The notes beneath the pieces were generated by a model that did no database searches, was not told where the DNA came from, and saw nothing but the letters and a program-made list of their open reading frames with translations. A stretch of 61,037 nucleotides of DNA from an uncultured Lachnospiraceae bacterium (lineage in GTDB: Bacteria; Bacillota; Clostridia; Lachnospirales; Lachnospiraceae). Location of the stretch: the NCBI GenBank assembly GCA_902799015.1, contig CADBZI010000003.1, positions 1 to 61,037 on the forward strand, read 5' to 3'. Shown here in pieces: positions 1 to 6,723 of the stretch; the first letter of the stretch is position 1; every line of letters starts with the position of its first letter. The translations under genes were made by a program, and so were the position numbers.

Positions 1-80
1 ATGTGGCGGATATTTGTGTTTCCGTAAGCACCATCGTTCTGGTCTTCCTGGTGCTGTTCTACTATAAAGGAGACGTATAG
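1..80 (+). CDS. lspA: Signal peptidase II (lipoprotein signal peptidase), C-terminal fragment
   Basis: Only the last 25 or so codons are inside the window, read from base 3. The fragment begins VADICVSV, which matches the conserved NVAD block of signal peptidase II carrying the second catalytic aspartate. A hydrophobic final membrane helix follows, with a short charged tail (YYKGDV) before TAG. The enzyme cleaves signal peptides from diacylglyceryl-modified prolipoproteins in the cytoplasmic membrane. lspA directly before an rluD-type gene is a common Firmicutes order, which supports the call. The start lies outside the window. Confidence 0.85.
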   Translation, partial: VADICVSVSTIVLVFLVLFYYKGDV

Positions 81-146
81 TCGTGTAAAAAAGAGCTGTC
101 AGCCATACGCAGTCAAAAGCGCTCAGCTGCAGCCGGAAAGAAGCTT

Positions 147-1124
147 ATGTCAGATCTGAGTCAGAACAGGAATGAGACAATTCTTACAGCCATAATCCCG
201 GAAGCGCTGGAGCACGAGCGCCTGGATACCGCATTGGGCGTCCTCTTTCCGGAAAGATCCCGTTCTTTCTGGCAAAACCGGATCGAAGAGGGGGATGTTG
301 TAATAGATGGCGTCACCGTGACAAAGGCCGGGCGAAAAGGAAAAGCCGGACAGTCACTGACCGTCCGTGTTCCGGCAGCGCACGCTGCCCGGATTCTTCC
401 GGAGCGGATTCCTCTGGATATTCTGTATGAGGACCAGGATCTGATCGTGATCAATAAGCCAAAGGGGATGGTCGTCCATCCGGCTCCGGGACATGATTCC
501 GGCACTCTGGTGAATGCGTTGATGGAGCACTGCAAGGACTCTCTATCCGGGATCAACGGTGTGATGCGTCCGGGCATTGTGCACCGGATCGACCAGAATA
601 CAACAGGCTCCCTTGTCGCCGCAAAGAATGACAGGGCGCACGAGTGTCTGGCCGCGCAGTTTAAGGAGCACAGCATCACAAGATCCTACCGCGCCATCCT
701 GCATGGGAATCTGCCGGAAGAGGAGATCACCATCGATGCGCCGATTGGCAGGCATCCCAAAGACCGTAAGAAGATGGCGGTTCTGAGTCCCGGCCAGGGG
801 ACCTCGCGCCGTGCGGTCACGCATGTGAAAGTGATCGAGCGTTTCGGGGCCTATACCTATGTGGAATGTGTTCTGGAAACGGGCAGAACCCATCAGATCC
901 GTGTTCATATGGCTCACATCGGTCATCCCGTCCTGGGAGATGAAGTCTATGGCCCGAAACGATGCCCGTTTCACCTGGAGGGCCAGACATTGCATGCAAT
1001 GGTTCTCGGCTTCGTCCATCCTTCCAGACAGGAATACATGGAATTCACGGCTCCGCTTCCTGACTACTTCATACGGCTTTTGGAGCTCCTGCGCCGGAAG
1101 AAGGAGAGTGGGAGCACATCCTGA
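147..1124 (+). CDS. rluD: RluA/RluD-family 23S rRNA pseudouridine synthase
   Basis: A 325-residue protein with an N-terminal S4 RNA-binding domain (about residues 20-80) and a pseudouridine synthase domain (about 90-310). The catalytic block reads HRIDQNTTGSLVAAKN; its Asp aligns with the catalytic aspartate of the family motif HRLDxxTSG, and Ser-to-Thr and Leu-to-Ser changes are visible next to it. GRTHQIRVHMA near the C-terminus is the second family signature. It converts uridines in large-subunit rRNA to pseudouridine. It sits 66 bases after lspA and is probably co-transcribed with it. Its last 56 bases overlap, tail to tail, the end of the ABC permease gene on the other strand. The exact rRNA target cannot be read from sequence. 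Confidence 0.9.
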   Translation: MSDLSQNRNETILTAIIPEALEHERLDTALGVLFPERSRSFWQNRIEEGDVVIDGVTVTKAGRKGKAGQSLTVRVPAAHAARILPERIPLDILYEDQDLIVINKPKGMVVHPAPGHDSGTLVNALMEHCKDSLSGINGVMRPGIVHRIDQNTTGSLVAAKNDRAHECLAAQFKEHSITRSYRAILHGNLPEEEITIDAPIGRHPKDRKKMAVLSPGQGTSRRAVTHVKVIERFGAYTYVECVLETGRTHQIRVHMAHIGHPVLGDEVYGPKRCPFHLEGQTLHAMVLGFVHPSRQEYMEFTAPLPDYFIRLLELLRRKKESGSTS

Positions 1125-2706
1125 TCACGCTCAGATAGCTCAGCAGAGCAAGAACGCTTACCAATGCGATCAGCACAAGTGTCATGAGAACGTGATCCAT
1201 CTTTGTCCCCAGGAATACCACCAGGACAACCAGCCCCATTGTTACAAGCATATTCGGGAGCAGATAGATGGTGACGGCAGATCCCTGCTTGATCACTTCT
1301 ACCTCATTCTCCCAATCCAGACGCATATGCCTGATTCCGCATACACATCCCCATGCGGTCGAGAAGGCACACAATGCGATCCCAAGAATAACATAAAGAA
1401 TCGTATGCAATGCCGGAGTCTTTGCAGAGATACACAGGCACAGAGTCGAGATTACCATGAACGGAACTGTCAGATACAGATTGAACAGCATCTTGCCCTG
1501 GTAGATCGTTTTTTTCTCAATCGGCAGGCTTTGCAGAATCCAGTAATTCTTCCCCTCCAGGGAAGGAGAGCAGGCTGTGGTCGCCATCATTCCGATCAAA
1601 AAGTAAAGCACAAACGGGATTGCAGGCTGAAGCATGAAGACATCAATCGGAGCTCCCTGTGTGACGATTGCGATAATCTTGTCAAAGCCGATCACAAGTG
1701 TGACGATCGAGAGCAGCGCTGCCAGAATCTCCCCCAGCGCCGCATTGGTCATATATACCGTAGATCCGGTCAGCCGCTTGAATTCCTTAAAAGCGATAGC
1801 CTGCTTCACACTGTGCTTCTTTTGCGTGGACATCCGGAACTTTCTCGACGCGGCGTGTGATTTCAGAGCGGAATTGATATTCCTGTAGGACCTTCCGACA
1901 AGGAAAAACACGAGGACAAACAGCACGGTGCTGACGCAGGCCAGAAGCAGGATCCCTGTCATGCTTCCCTTCGTAATCGCATCCGAAAACCATTTTGCAG
2001 GAAAATAGATTCCTGCTGACTGGTCGGAGATGTTCGATATCTTTCCGACAACCTCCTCCACCCGGTCATTTTTGAAGATCCCTTCCAGAATGAAGCGCAG
2101 GCAGAAGCAGAAGATGAGCAAGACGAAGGTAAGAATCGTCTGGATCAAATTGGTTTTTCTGAATCCGGCACTGAACCGCGCGAGTAAAAAGCCCAGGAAC
2201 GCGGACAACAGCATGGGGATCAGCGGAAGGAATACGGAGAGAAGAATCCATACCGGATAGATATAGATCTTCGGCCTGGCATAGTATCCGTATCCGGCCA
2301 TCATGGACAAAGAGATGCTGAGATACCAGGGCAGACTCTTGATATACATGTAAGCAAACTTGCATGCAGCCACAGTATGTGCCTCAAACGGAAGCGACAT
2401 CAGCATATCATATTCCCTGAAGTTGAACAGGTATCCATTTGTCTTGAAAAATGTAAAGAAAAATGCAATCCCACTGATCACCAGCGCACACATCACCGGT
2501 GTGGAGCTGATCAGCCCGTAGGTTCCATATCCCACACACATCGCGATGCAGTACGCCATCAGCATGATGTACAGAAGGCCCGTACCGATCATGCCCCCGA
2601 TGATCTTTCTTTTTTTCTTTTTGTCGGTGCAATACCGATAGATATTTCTCTGACTGGTAGACAGCAATAGCGTCTTCAGCAGGATAATGCCTTTCTTCTT
2701 ATTCAT
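1069..2706 (-). CDS. ABC transporter permease subunit (large ABC-2-like membrane protein)
   Basis: A 545-residue polytopic membrane protein with about a dozen hydrophobic segments, starting with a basic cytoplasmic stretch (DKKKKRK) before the first helix. It has no recognisable soluble domain. Its start overlaps the end of the ATPase gene by 8 bases, so the two form one transcription unit and one exporter. The substrate cannot be inferred. The gene ends inside the 3' end of rluD on the opposite strand, a 56-base convergent overlap. Confidence 0.8.
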   Translation of the reverse strand: MNKKKGIILLKTLLLSTSQRNIYRYCTDKKKKRKIIGGMIGTGLLYIMLMAYCIAMCVGYGTYGLISSTPVMCALVISGIAFFFTFFKTNGYLFNFREYDMLMSLPFEAHTVAACKFAYMYIKSLPWYLSISLSMMAGYGYYARPKIYIYPVWILLSVFLPLIPMLLSAFLGFLLARFSAGFRKTNLIQTILTFVLLIFCFCLRFILEGIFKNDRVEEVVGKISNISDQSAGIYFPAKWFSDAITKGSMTGILLLACVSTVLFVLVFFLVGRSYRNINSALKSHAASRKFRMSTQKKHSVKQAIAFKEFKRLTGSTVYMTNAALGEILAALLSIVTLVIGFDKIIAIVTQGAPIDVFMLQPAIPFVLYFLIGMMATTACSPSLEGKNYWILQSLPIEKKTIYQGKMLFNLYLTVPFMVISTLCLCISAKTPALHTILYVILGIALCAFSTAWGCVCGIRHMRLDWENEVEVIKQGSAVTIYLLPNMLVTMGLVVLVVFLGTKMDHVLMTLVLIALVSVLALLSYLSVIRMCSHSPSSGAGAPKAV

Positions 2707-3424
2707 GATCCGCCTCCAGGAAGGTCTCTTCCAGGGAATGTCCCTCCGTCAGTTCCTGCATGGTCCCGGCTTCGATGATTTTTCCATGCCGGATGATCGC
2801 AACCTTATTGCACAGCTTCTCCGCGACATCCAGTACATGCGTGGAAAAGAAAATCGCCGTTCCCTTCGCACACATTTCATGCATCATCTGTTTAAGAGTG
2901 AAGGTGGCTTTCGGGTCCAACCCGACAAACGGCTCATCGAGCACGAGAAGCTTCGGATCATGAATCAAAGCGGAAATGATCGCCACCTTCTGCTTCATGC
3001 CGTGAGAGTAGGAGCCGATCTGATCGCCCAGAGCGTCCGTGATCTCAAACAGGTCCGCATATTTCCGGATTCGTTCCTCGCGCTGTGCAGCACTGAGATC
3101 AAATACATCCGCCACAAAGTTCAGGTACTGGATTCCCGTCAGATTCTCGTACAGATCCGGATTGTCCGGGATGTAAGCAGTCACCCTCTTGCATGCCAGC
3201 GGTTCGTCCTTCACAGAATGTCCGTCGATGAAGATCTCGCCCTGTGTAAAATCCAGAACACCGACGACAGCACGGATTGTCGTTGACTTTCCTGCTCCAT
3301 TGTGTCCGATAAAGCCATAAATGTCCCCGCTCATAACGCTCAGAGATACATCATCGGCAGCCTTTTTACCGCCGCCGTAGGATTTCGAATAGTGCCTGAT
3401 CTCCAGCATTGCTGTTTCATTCAT
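2699..3424 (-). CDS. ABC transporter ATP-binding protein
   Basis: A 241-residue ATPase partner of the downstream permease. Visible motifs are Walker A (GHNGAGKST), a signature-type stretch SYSHGMKQKVAI, and Walker B (LLVLDEPFVGLDP) followed by the H-loop (STHVLD). This layout is typical of single-nucleotide-domain ABC-2 exporters. I chose the ATG at 3424 rather than the one at 3436 because GGAG lies 6 bases before the former, and the earlier ATG is itself part of that ribosome binding site. A TATAAT-like box and a 19-bp dyad lie upstream (3536-3559). Confidence 0.9.
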   Translation of the reverse strand: MNETAMLEIRHYSKSYGGGKKAADDVSLSVMSGDIYGFIGHNGAGKSTTIRAVVGVLDFTQGEIFIDGHSVKDEPLACKRVTAYIPDNPDLYENLTGIQYLNFVADVFDLSAAQREERIRKYADLFEITDALGDQIGSYSHGMKQKVAIISALIHDPKLLVLDEPFVGLDPKATFTLKQMMHEMCAKGTAIFFSTHVLDVAEKLCNKVAIIRHGKIIEAGTMQELTEGHSLEETFLEADHE

Positions 3425-3535
3425 AGGATTCTCCATTCTGCCGTCTTGCTTTCGGCATTCATTTCTGTTAAAACATATCTCCAGGTTACAGAATCAATGA
3501 CAGGATTGCCCCATCGGCCAATTCCTATCTATTCT

Positions 3536-3559
3536 ATTATATGACAAAGGCCTTGTCAT
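3536..3559 (-). promoter_or_regulatory. Candidate promoter/operator of the ABC exporter operon
   Basis: On the minus strand a perfect TATAAT (plus 3536-3541) is preceded by a dyad with 7-bp arms, ATGACAA and TTGTCAT, separated by 5 bases (plus 3541-3559). No good -35 box is found at 17 bp, which suggests either regulator-assisted transcription or that the dyad is a weak terminator stem of the preceding small gene. The regulator is unknown; the ribbon-helix-helix gene next to it is one candidate. Confidence 0.4.
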
Positions 3560-3563
3560 CCCC

Positions 3564-3761
3564 TTAAGAAATGTCGAAGACGGGAGCCTCATCCAGATGC
3601 TCTGAAACGTACTTTCCGTTCTTTTTTCTCTGACGGACACACTCTGTCAGCAGATACTCGATCTGCCCGTTCACCGAGCGGAAGTCGTCCTCTGCCCACG
3701 CTGCGATCGCATCATAAAGCTTCTCACTGAGCCTCAGCGGAATCTGTTTCTTTGCTGCCAT
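3564..3761 (-). CDS. Small ribbon-helix-helix (Arc/CopG-like) protein
   Basis: A 65-residue protein starting [19 protein letters not shown]. The pattern of a short beta strand with alternating residues (QIPLRLS) followed by two helices fits the ribbon-helix-helix fold of Arc-type DNA-binding proteins, with a variable charged tail. It starts after an AGGTAGGAAA ribosome binding site. It follows the SPFH gene by 115 bases on the same strand. It may be a transcriptional regulator, or an accessory factor of the SPFH protein. The call rests on pattern only. Confidence 0.6.
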   Translation of the reverse strand: MAAKKQIPLRLSEKLYDAIAAWAEDDFRSVNGQIEYLLTECVRQRKKNGKYVSEHLDEAPVFDIS

Positions 3762-3876
3762 ATTTTCCTACCTGTTCTCTATAAAAATGATATGTTTTCT
3801 TTTCTCAGCCTCTTATCAGGTGTTTATCGCTCCTGCCTTTGGGAAGGCAGCAGGAGAGGAGTGGTCCGGTCGTGCC

Positions 3877-4884
3877 TCAGTACAAGGATCCGGAATTAAT
3901 CACCGGCTGCGTGTCGTGATTGCCGCACAGAACCACAAGAAGATTGGAAACCATGGCTGCCTTCCGCTCATCATCCAGATCAACAATCTCCTCCGAGCTC
4001 AGTTTATCGAGTGCCATCTGCACCATGCCGACCGCACCATCGACAATCATCTTCCTCGCGTCAATGACTGCGGAAGCCTGCTGCCTCTGGAGCATGACTG
4101 CGGCAATCTCAGGCGCGTACGCAAGGTAGGTAATCCTGGCATCGAGAATCTCGAGGCCGGCCTGGCGGACCTTGCTTTGAATCTCCTCGCGGATTCTTCC
4201 AGCAACAACTTCCGTAGAGCCGCGCAAAGATCCGTCATCCGCCTGCCCGTCACCGGTCGTATCCACATTCGGTGCGATGTCATACGGGTAGATCTTGACG
4301 ATGTTCCTCACAGCAGTATCACACTGCAAAGAGAGATATTCCTTATAATTGTCAACCGTAAACACAGCCTTGGCTGTGTCAACAACCTTCCACATGACGG
4401 CAACTCCGATCTCGACCGGATTGCCGAGAACATCATTCACCTTCTGCCTGGAATTATTCAGTGTCATAATCTTCAGAGAAATAACATTGCTTGTAAATGC
4501 AGGTTCCTGCTGATTGCTTGAGATCAGGCTGACAAGCGACTTGCTCTTGGCGCCTCCGTCCACATCGCCGCTTTGGCCGAGACGGGTTTTCTTCGCAGGG
4601 TTCACGCTGACCGAAAATGGATTAATCGCATAAAACCCGGGCCCTTTGAGCGTTCCCTTATAATCGCCGAACAGGGTAACAACAAGCGCTTCCTCCGGCT
4701 TCAGAACACGAAGGCCGAGCAGCGGAATCCACGCCACACACATGACAACAAGCGCGATTACCATGATTGCAAGATTCACAGCAATCCCATAGATGAATGC
4801 GACTATGGCGAGCAGTTCCAGCAAAATGCATCCAAGCAGAACCAGCATACCGTTCTTTCTGGTTGACAGAATCTTTTCTTCCAT
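3877..4884 (-). CDS. SPFH/Band 7 domain membrane protein
   Basis: A 335-residue protein with two closely spaced N-terminal hydrophobic segments (about residues 10-60), then a band-7 domain beginning at EALVVTLFGDYKGTLKGPGFY, and a later helical part with AYAPEIAAVMLQRQQASAVIDARK, typical of flotillin/stomatin/HflK relatives. Such proteins oligomerise as ring-like membrane scaffolds and often work with proteases or lipid microdomains; the precise role here is unknown. I chose ATG 4884 over an in-frame start at 4998 because AGAAAGGGG lies at correct spacing and the longer N-terminus is not conserved-looking. Confidence 0.85.
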   Translation of the reverse strand: MEEKILSTRKNGMLVLLGCILLELLAIVAFIYGIAVNLAIMVIALVVMCVAWIPLLGLRVLKPEEALVVTLFGDYKGTLKGPGFYAINPFSVSVNPAKKTRLGQSGDVDGGAKSKSLVSLISSNQQEPAFTSNVISLKIMTLNNSRQKVNDVLGNPVEIGVAVMWKVVDTAKAVFTVDNYKEYLSLQCDTAVRNIVKIYPYDIAPNVDTTGDGQADDGSLRGSTEVVAGRIREEIQSKVRQAGLEILDARITYLAYAPEIAAVMLQRQQASAVIDARKMIVDGAVGMVQMALDKLSSEEIVDLDDERKAAMVSNLLVVLCGNHDTQPVINSGSLY

Positions 4885-5041
4885 GACAAACCCCTTTCTT
4901 TTAAGCCATATATTCTGCTTACATATCGTTCTCTCACTGAAAAGCAAACACAACATCAAGCAGATCAGCAAGTCATTGTGATATCTTTTTGATATCATAT
5001 TATATCAGGGCTGTCAATACATCCTTTCAATAAAACAGCAA

Positions 5042-5073
5042 AAGCTGAGTCATCCGGCGTAGTGACTCAGCTT
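5042..5073 (-). terminator. Intrinsic terminator after the tyrosine recombinase
   Basis: Perfect 11-bp arms, AAGCTGAGTCA and TGACTCAGCTT, with a 9- to 10-base loop, followed on the minus strand by TTTGCTGTTTTATT. The position, 80 bases beyond the recombinase stop, fits termination of that gene. Confidence 0.75.
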
Positions 5074-5152
5074 ATCTATGGATTCCTTTTTTCATTGGCG
5101 TGCCGCCGTCAGACTTGCTGCGGTTGCAGTGTGCAGAAGGTGCAGACCAGGC

Positions 5153-6226
5153 TCAGTCCTCACGCAGCCTTACCGCTCTGGCTGCACTGCGCCTGCGCTG
5201 GTCATCCATTGCCGCATAGTGCTTCTTCGTTGTGTTGACGTCCTTATGCCCGAGTACATCGGCAACAAGATAGATATCGCCGGTTTCCCTGTACAGCGCG
5301 GTGCCATAGGTACTGCGCAGCTTATGAGGCGTAATTTTCTTGCTTGTCGTGACCATCCTGGAATACTTTTTCACCATATTCTCAACGGCCTGAACGCCCA
5401 TGCGCTTCCTCTGGGTGGAATAGAAGAGAGCGCGCTCATGGCCGGGAAGCGGCGTAATCGTCTCTCTGACCTCAAGATAGTCCAAAAGAGCTTTCTCCAC
5501 CTCATCTCCGAAGTAGACAACTGATTCGGAGCCACCTTTGCGTATAATGTGTATTCCATTGTTCCTGAAATCCACATCATCAACGTCCAGACCGACACAT
5601 TCACTGACACGGATCCCGGTTCCCAGAAGCAGCGTCACAATCGCCAGGTCACGAAGTTTTGTCTTTTCGTAATACAGTTTCTTCTGACCACTCAGCTGAT
5701 CCCCACCATGTTCAATCAGATCCAGCAAAGCGGCTGTTTCCCCTTCATCCATACGGACAATCGTATGTTCGTGCAATTTGGGCATGTCAACCAGAAGCGT
5801 CGGATTGGTCCGGATCATTTCACGTTTATAATAGAACGCGTAAAAGCTCCGAAGCGCCGACATCTTGCGCTTCAGGCCGAATTCATTGTTTGTAAAGGAA
5901 TTCTCCCTTGGAGCGCCCAGAAGAGACTCATTCACCTTGTAGACGCTCAGGAACGATTTATACTCATCAATATCCGTCGCGGTCAGATCATCCAGAACAG
6001 AGACATCCCACGTGCGGATATCACGATCCCGCAGGACAGGATTGTTCTCCTGAAGATACCGGAAAAACGTCCGGATATCGTACGCGTAAGAAAGACGCGT
6101 CCGTGACTCCTTGGACGCCTCCTGAGCCAGAAAATACTGTTTGGCAAACGGAGGAAAATCCTTCAGGATCTCACGGAGCTGAAGAATATTCTGTGTGTCA
6201 CGTTCACTGTGATAAGAGTCAGCCAT
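5153..6226 (-). CDS. Tyrosine recombinase/integrase (XerC/D-like)
   Basis: A 357-residue recombinase with an N-terminal SAM-like core-binding domain (about residues 15-140) and a catalytic domain. All catalytic residues are present: Arg206 (GTGIRVSE), Lys230 (RKGGSES), His301 and Arg304 (TPHKLRST), His327 (LGHKDV) and the nucleophile Tyr337 (KKHYAAMD). I chose the ATG at 6226, 6 bases after GGAGG; an upstream ATG at 6238 is inside that ribosome binding site. There are no phage or transposition genes nearby. The upstream region holds repeated 15-bp arms (6266-6523). It could be a chromosome-dimer resolvase relative, an orphan integrase, or an inversion recombinase. It is longer than typical XerC/D proteins (about 300). 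Confidence 0.9.
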   Translation of the reverse strand: MADSYHSERDTQNILQLREILKDFPPFAKQYFLAQEASKESRTRLSYAYDIRTFFRYLQENNPVLRDRDIRTWDVSVLDDLTATDIDEYKSFLSVYKVNESLLGAPRENSFTNNEFGLKRKMSALRSFYAFYYKREMIRTNPTLLVDMPKLHEHTIVRMDEGETAALLDLIEHGGDQLSGQKKLYYEKTKLRDLAIVTLLLGTGIRVSECVGLDVDDVDFRNNGIHIIRKGGSESVVYFGDEVEKALLDYLEVRETITPLPGHERALFYSTQRKRMGVQAVENMVKKYSRMVTTSKKITPHKLRSTYGTALYRETGDIYLVADVLGHKDVNTTKKHYAAMDDQRRRSAARAVRLRED

Positions 6227-6265
6227 AGAAACCTCCATAAAACGACAAGATAGAACTTCAGGAAA

Positions 6266-6316
6266 GGCAATCTATTACAAAAACCTCGACCATGTTTTTT
6301 CAATAGATCTCCAGGA
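6266..6316. repeat. 51-bp direct repeat, copy 1, containing a recombinase-site-like dyad
   Basis: It is identical to 6410-6460 except for one base (T at 6300, C at 6444). It contains a 39-bp dyad at 6270-6308: 15-bp arms of the form ATCTATTnnAAAAAC in inverted orientation around the 9-base spacer CTCGACCAT. The arm-spacer-arm architecture is what tyrosine recombinase core sites look like, though a 9-base spacer is slightly longer than usual. Confidence 0.8.
6274..6303 (-). promoter_or_regulatory. Candidate promoter of the recombinase, inside repeat unit 1
   Basis: On the minus strand TTGAAA (plus 6298-6303) and TGTAAT (plus 6274-6279) are 18 bp apart. Both boxes fall in the two arms of the first 39-bp dyad, so anything binding or recombining the dyad would affect transcription of the recombinase. 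The second dyad carries a matching pair TTGGAA-18-TGTAAT. Confidence 0.5.
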
Positions 6317-6360
6317 TAACTGCGATAGACATAAATCCTCAGGGAGATCTGACAGGAGAG

Positions 6361-6375
6361 GTTTTTTGAATAGAT
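6361..6375. repeat. Solitary inverted 15-bp arm between the two 51-bp repeats
   Basis: The reverse complement reads ATCTATTCAAAAAAC, matching the arm consensus ATCTATTnnAAAAAC. No partner arm is recognisable at the 9-base spacing. With the left arm of copy 1 it forms a long imperfect hairpin (arms near 6265-6290 and 6355-6380). Confidence 0.65.
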
Positions 6376-6409
6376 TGCCTGCAGAATCTCAGCATTAAAA
6401 ATATGTAAC

Positions 6410-6460
6410 GGCAATCTATTACAAAAACCTCGACCATGTTTTTCCAATAGATCTCCAGGA
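6410..6460. repeat. 51-bp direct repeat, copy 2
   Basis: It lies exactly 144 bp after copy 1, in the same orientation, with 50 of 51 bases identical. Its core dyad is 6414-6452 with the same CTCGACCAT spacer. The sequence after each copy is also related (ACATAAAT then GGGAGATCT or GGGGAGATCT), so a unit of about 144 bp appears to have been tandemly duplicated. Confidence 0.8.
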
Positions 6461-6489
6461 AAGTTACAAGTACATAAATTCCCGGGGAG

Positions 6490-6523
6490 ATCTATTGGAA
6501 AAACATGTGTTTTCTGTATAGAT
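6490..6523. repeat. Related dyad with a 4-base loop
   Basis: Arms ATCTATTGGAAAAAC and GTTTTCTGTATAGAT flank ATGT. They belong to the same arm family as the 51-bp repeats, but the spacer is 4 rather than 9 bases, so it may be a degenerate site or an RNA hairpin. Confidence 0.65.
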
Positions 6524-6600
6524 GTATATTGGTATCTTACTGCACTTTTCCGGAGGAATCAAGCTTTTTCAGTGCGTGGTTCCTGATTCACATGAAACAC

Positions 6601-6666
6601 AATAACACCCGGGAGGATAAACATAAGCAGAATAACACCCGGGAGGCAATTCCTTCCGGGTGTTTT
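6601..6666. terminator. Terminator hairpin with a duplicated left arm, after the DUF1002 gene
   Basis: The 16-base string AATAACACCCGGGAGG occurs at 6601-6616 and again at 6631-6646. The second copy pairs with CCTTCCGGGTGT (6652-6663), giving a stem of about 11 bp; TTTTC follows on plus, and TATTCT follows on minus. It lies between the stop of the minus-strand DUF1002 gene and the recombinase upstream region. The rest of 6524-6600 shows nothing recognisable. Confidence 0.6.
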
Positions 6667-6723
6667 CTTATGCTGTCATTCAGTTACTGATCATATTATG
6701 GCGGAATCAAGTCATCCGCTTTA

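Noticed and set aside
147-1019. Long antisense frames opposite rluD and many other genes
   Set aside because: They mirror the codon pattern of the true genes, lack ribosome binding sites and show no domain; the same holds for long antisense frames opposite pnp, secDF, parC, topB and infB.
4981-5035. Short palindrome GATATC...GATATC before the SPFH gene as an operator
   Set aside because: It is AT-rich and simple, with no clear -35/-10 pair attached, so chance is a sufficient explanation.
5153-6226. Prophage or integrative element integrase
   Set aside because: No tRNA, phage, conjugation or excisionase genes are within the window and the flanks are ordinary chromosomal genes.
6266-6523. CRISPR array
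   Set aside because: Only two full repeats, each with internal dyads, at 144-bp spacing and no cas genes; the pattern fits recombinase sites or promoter repeats better.
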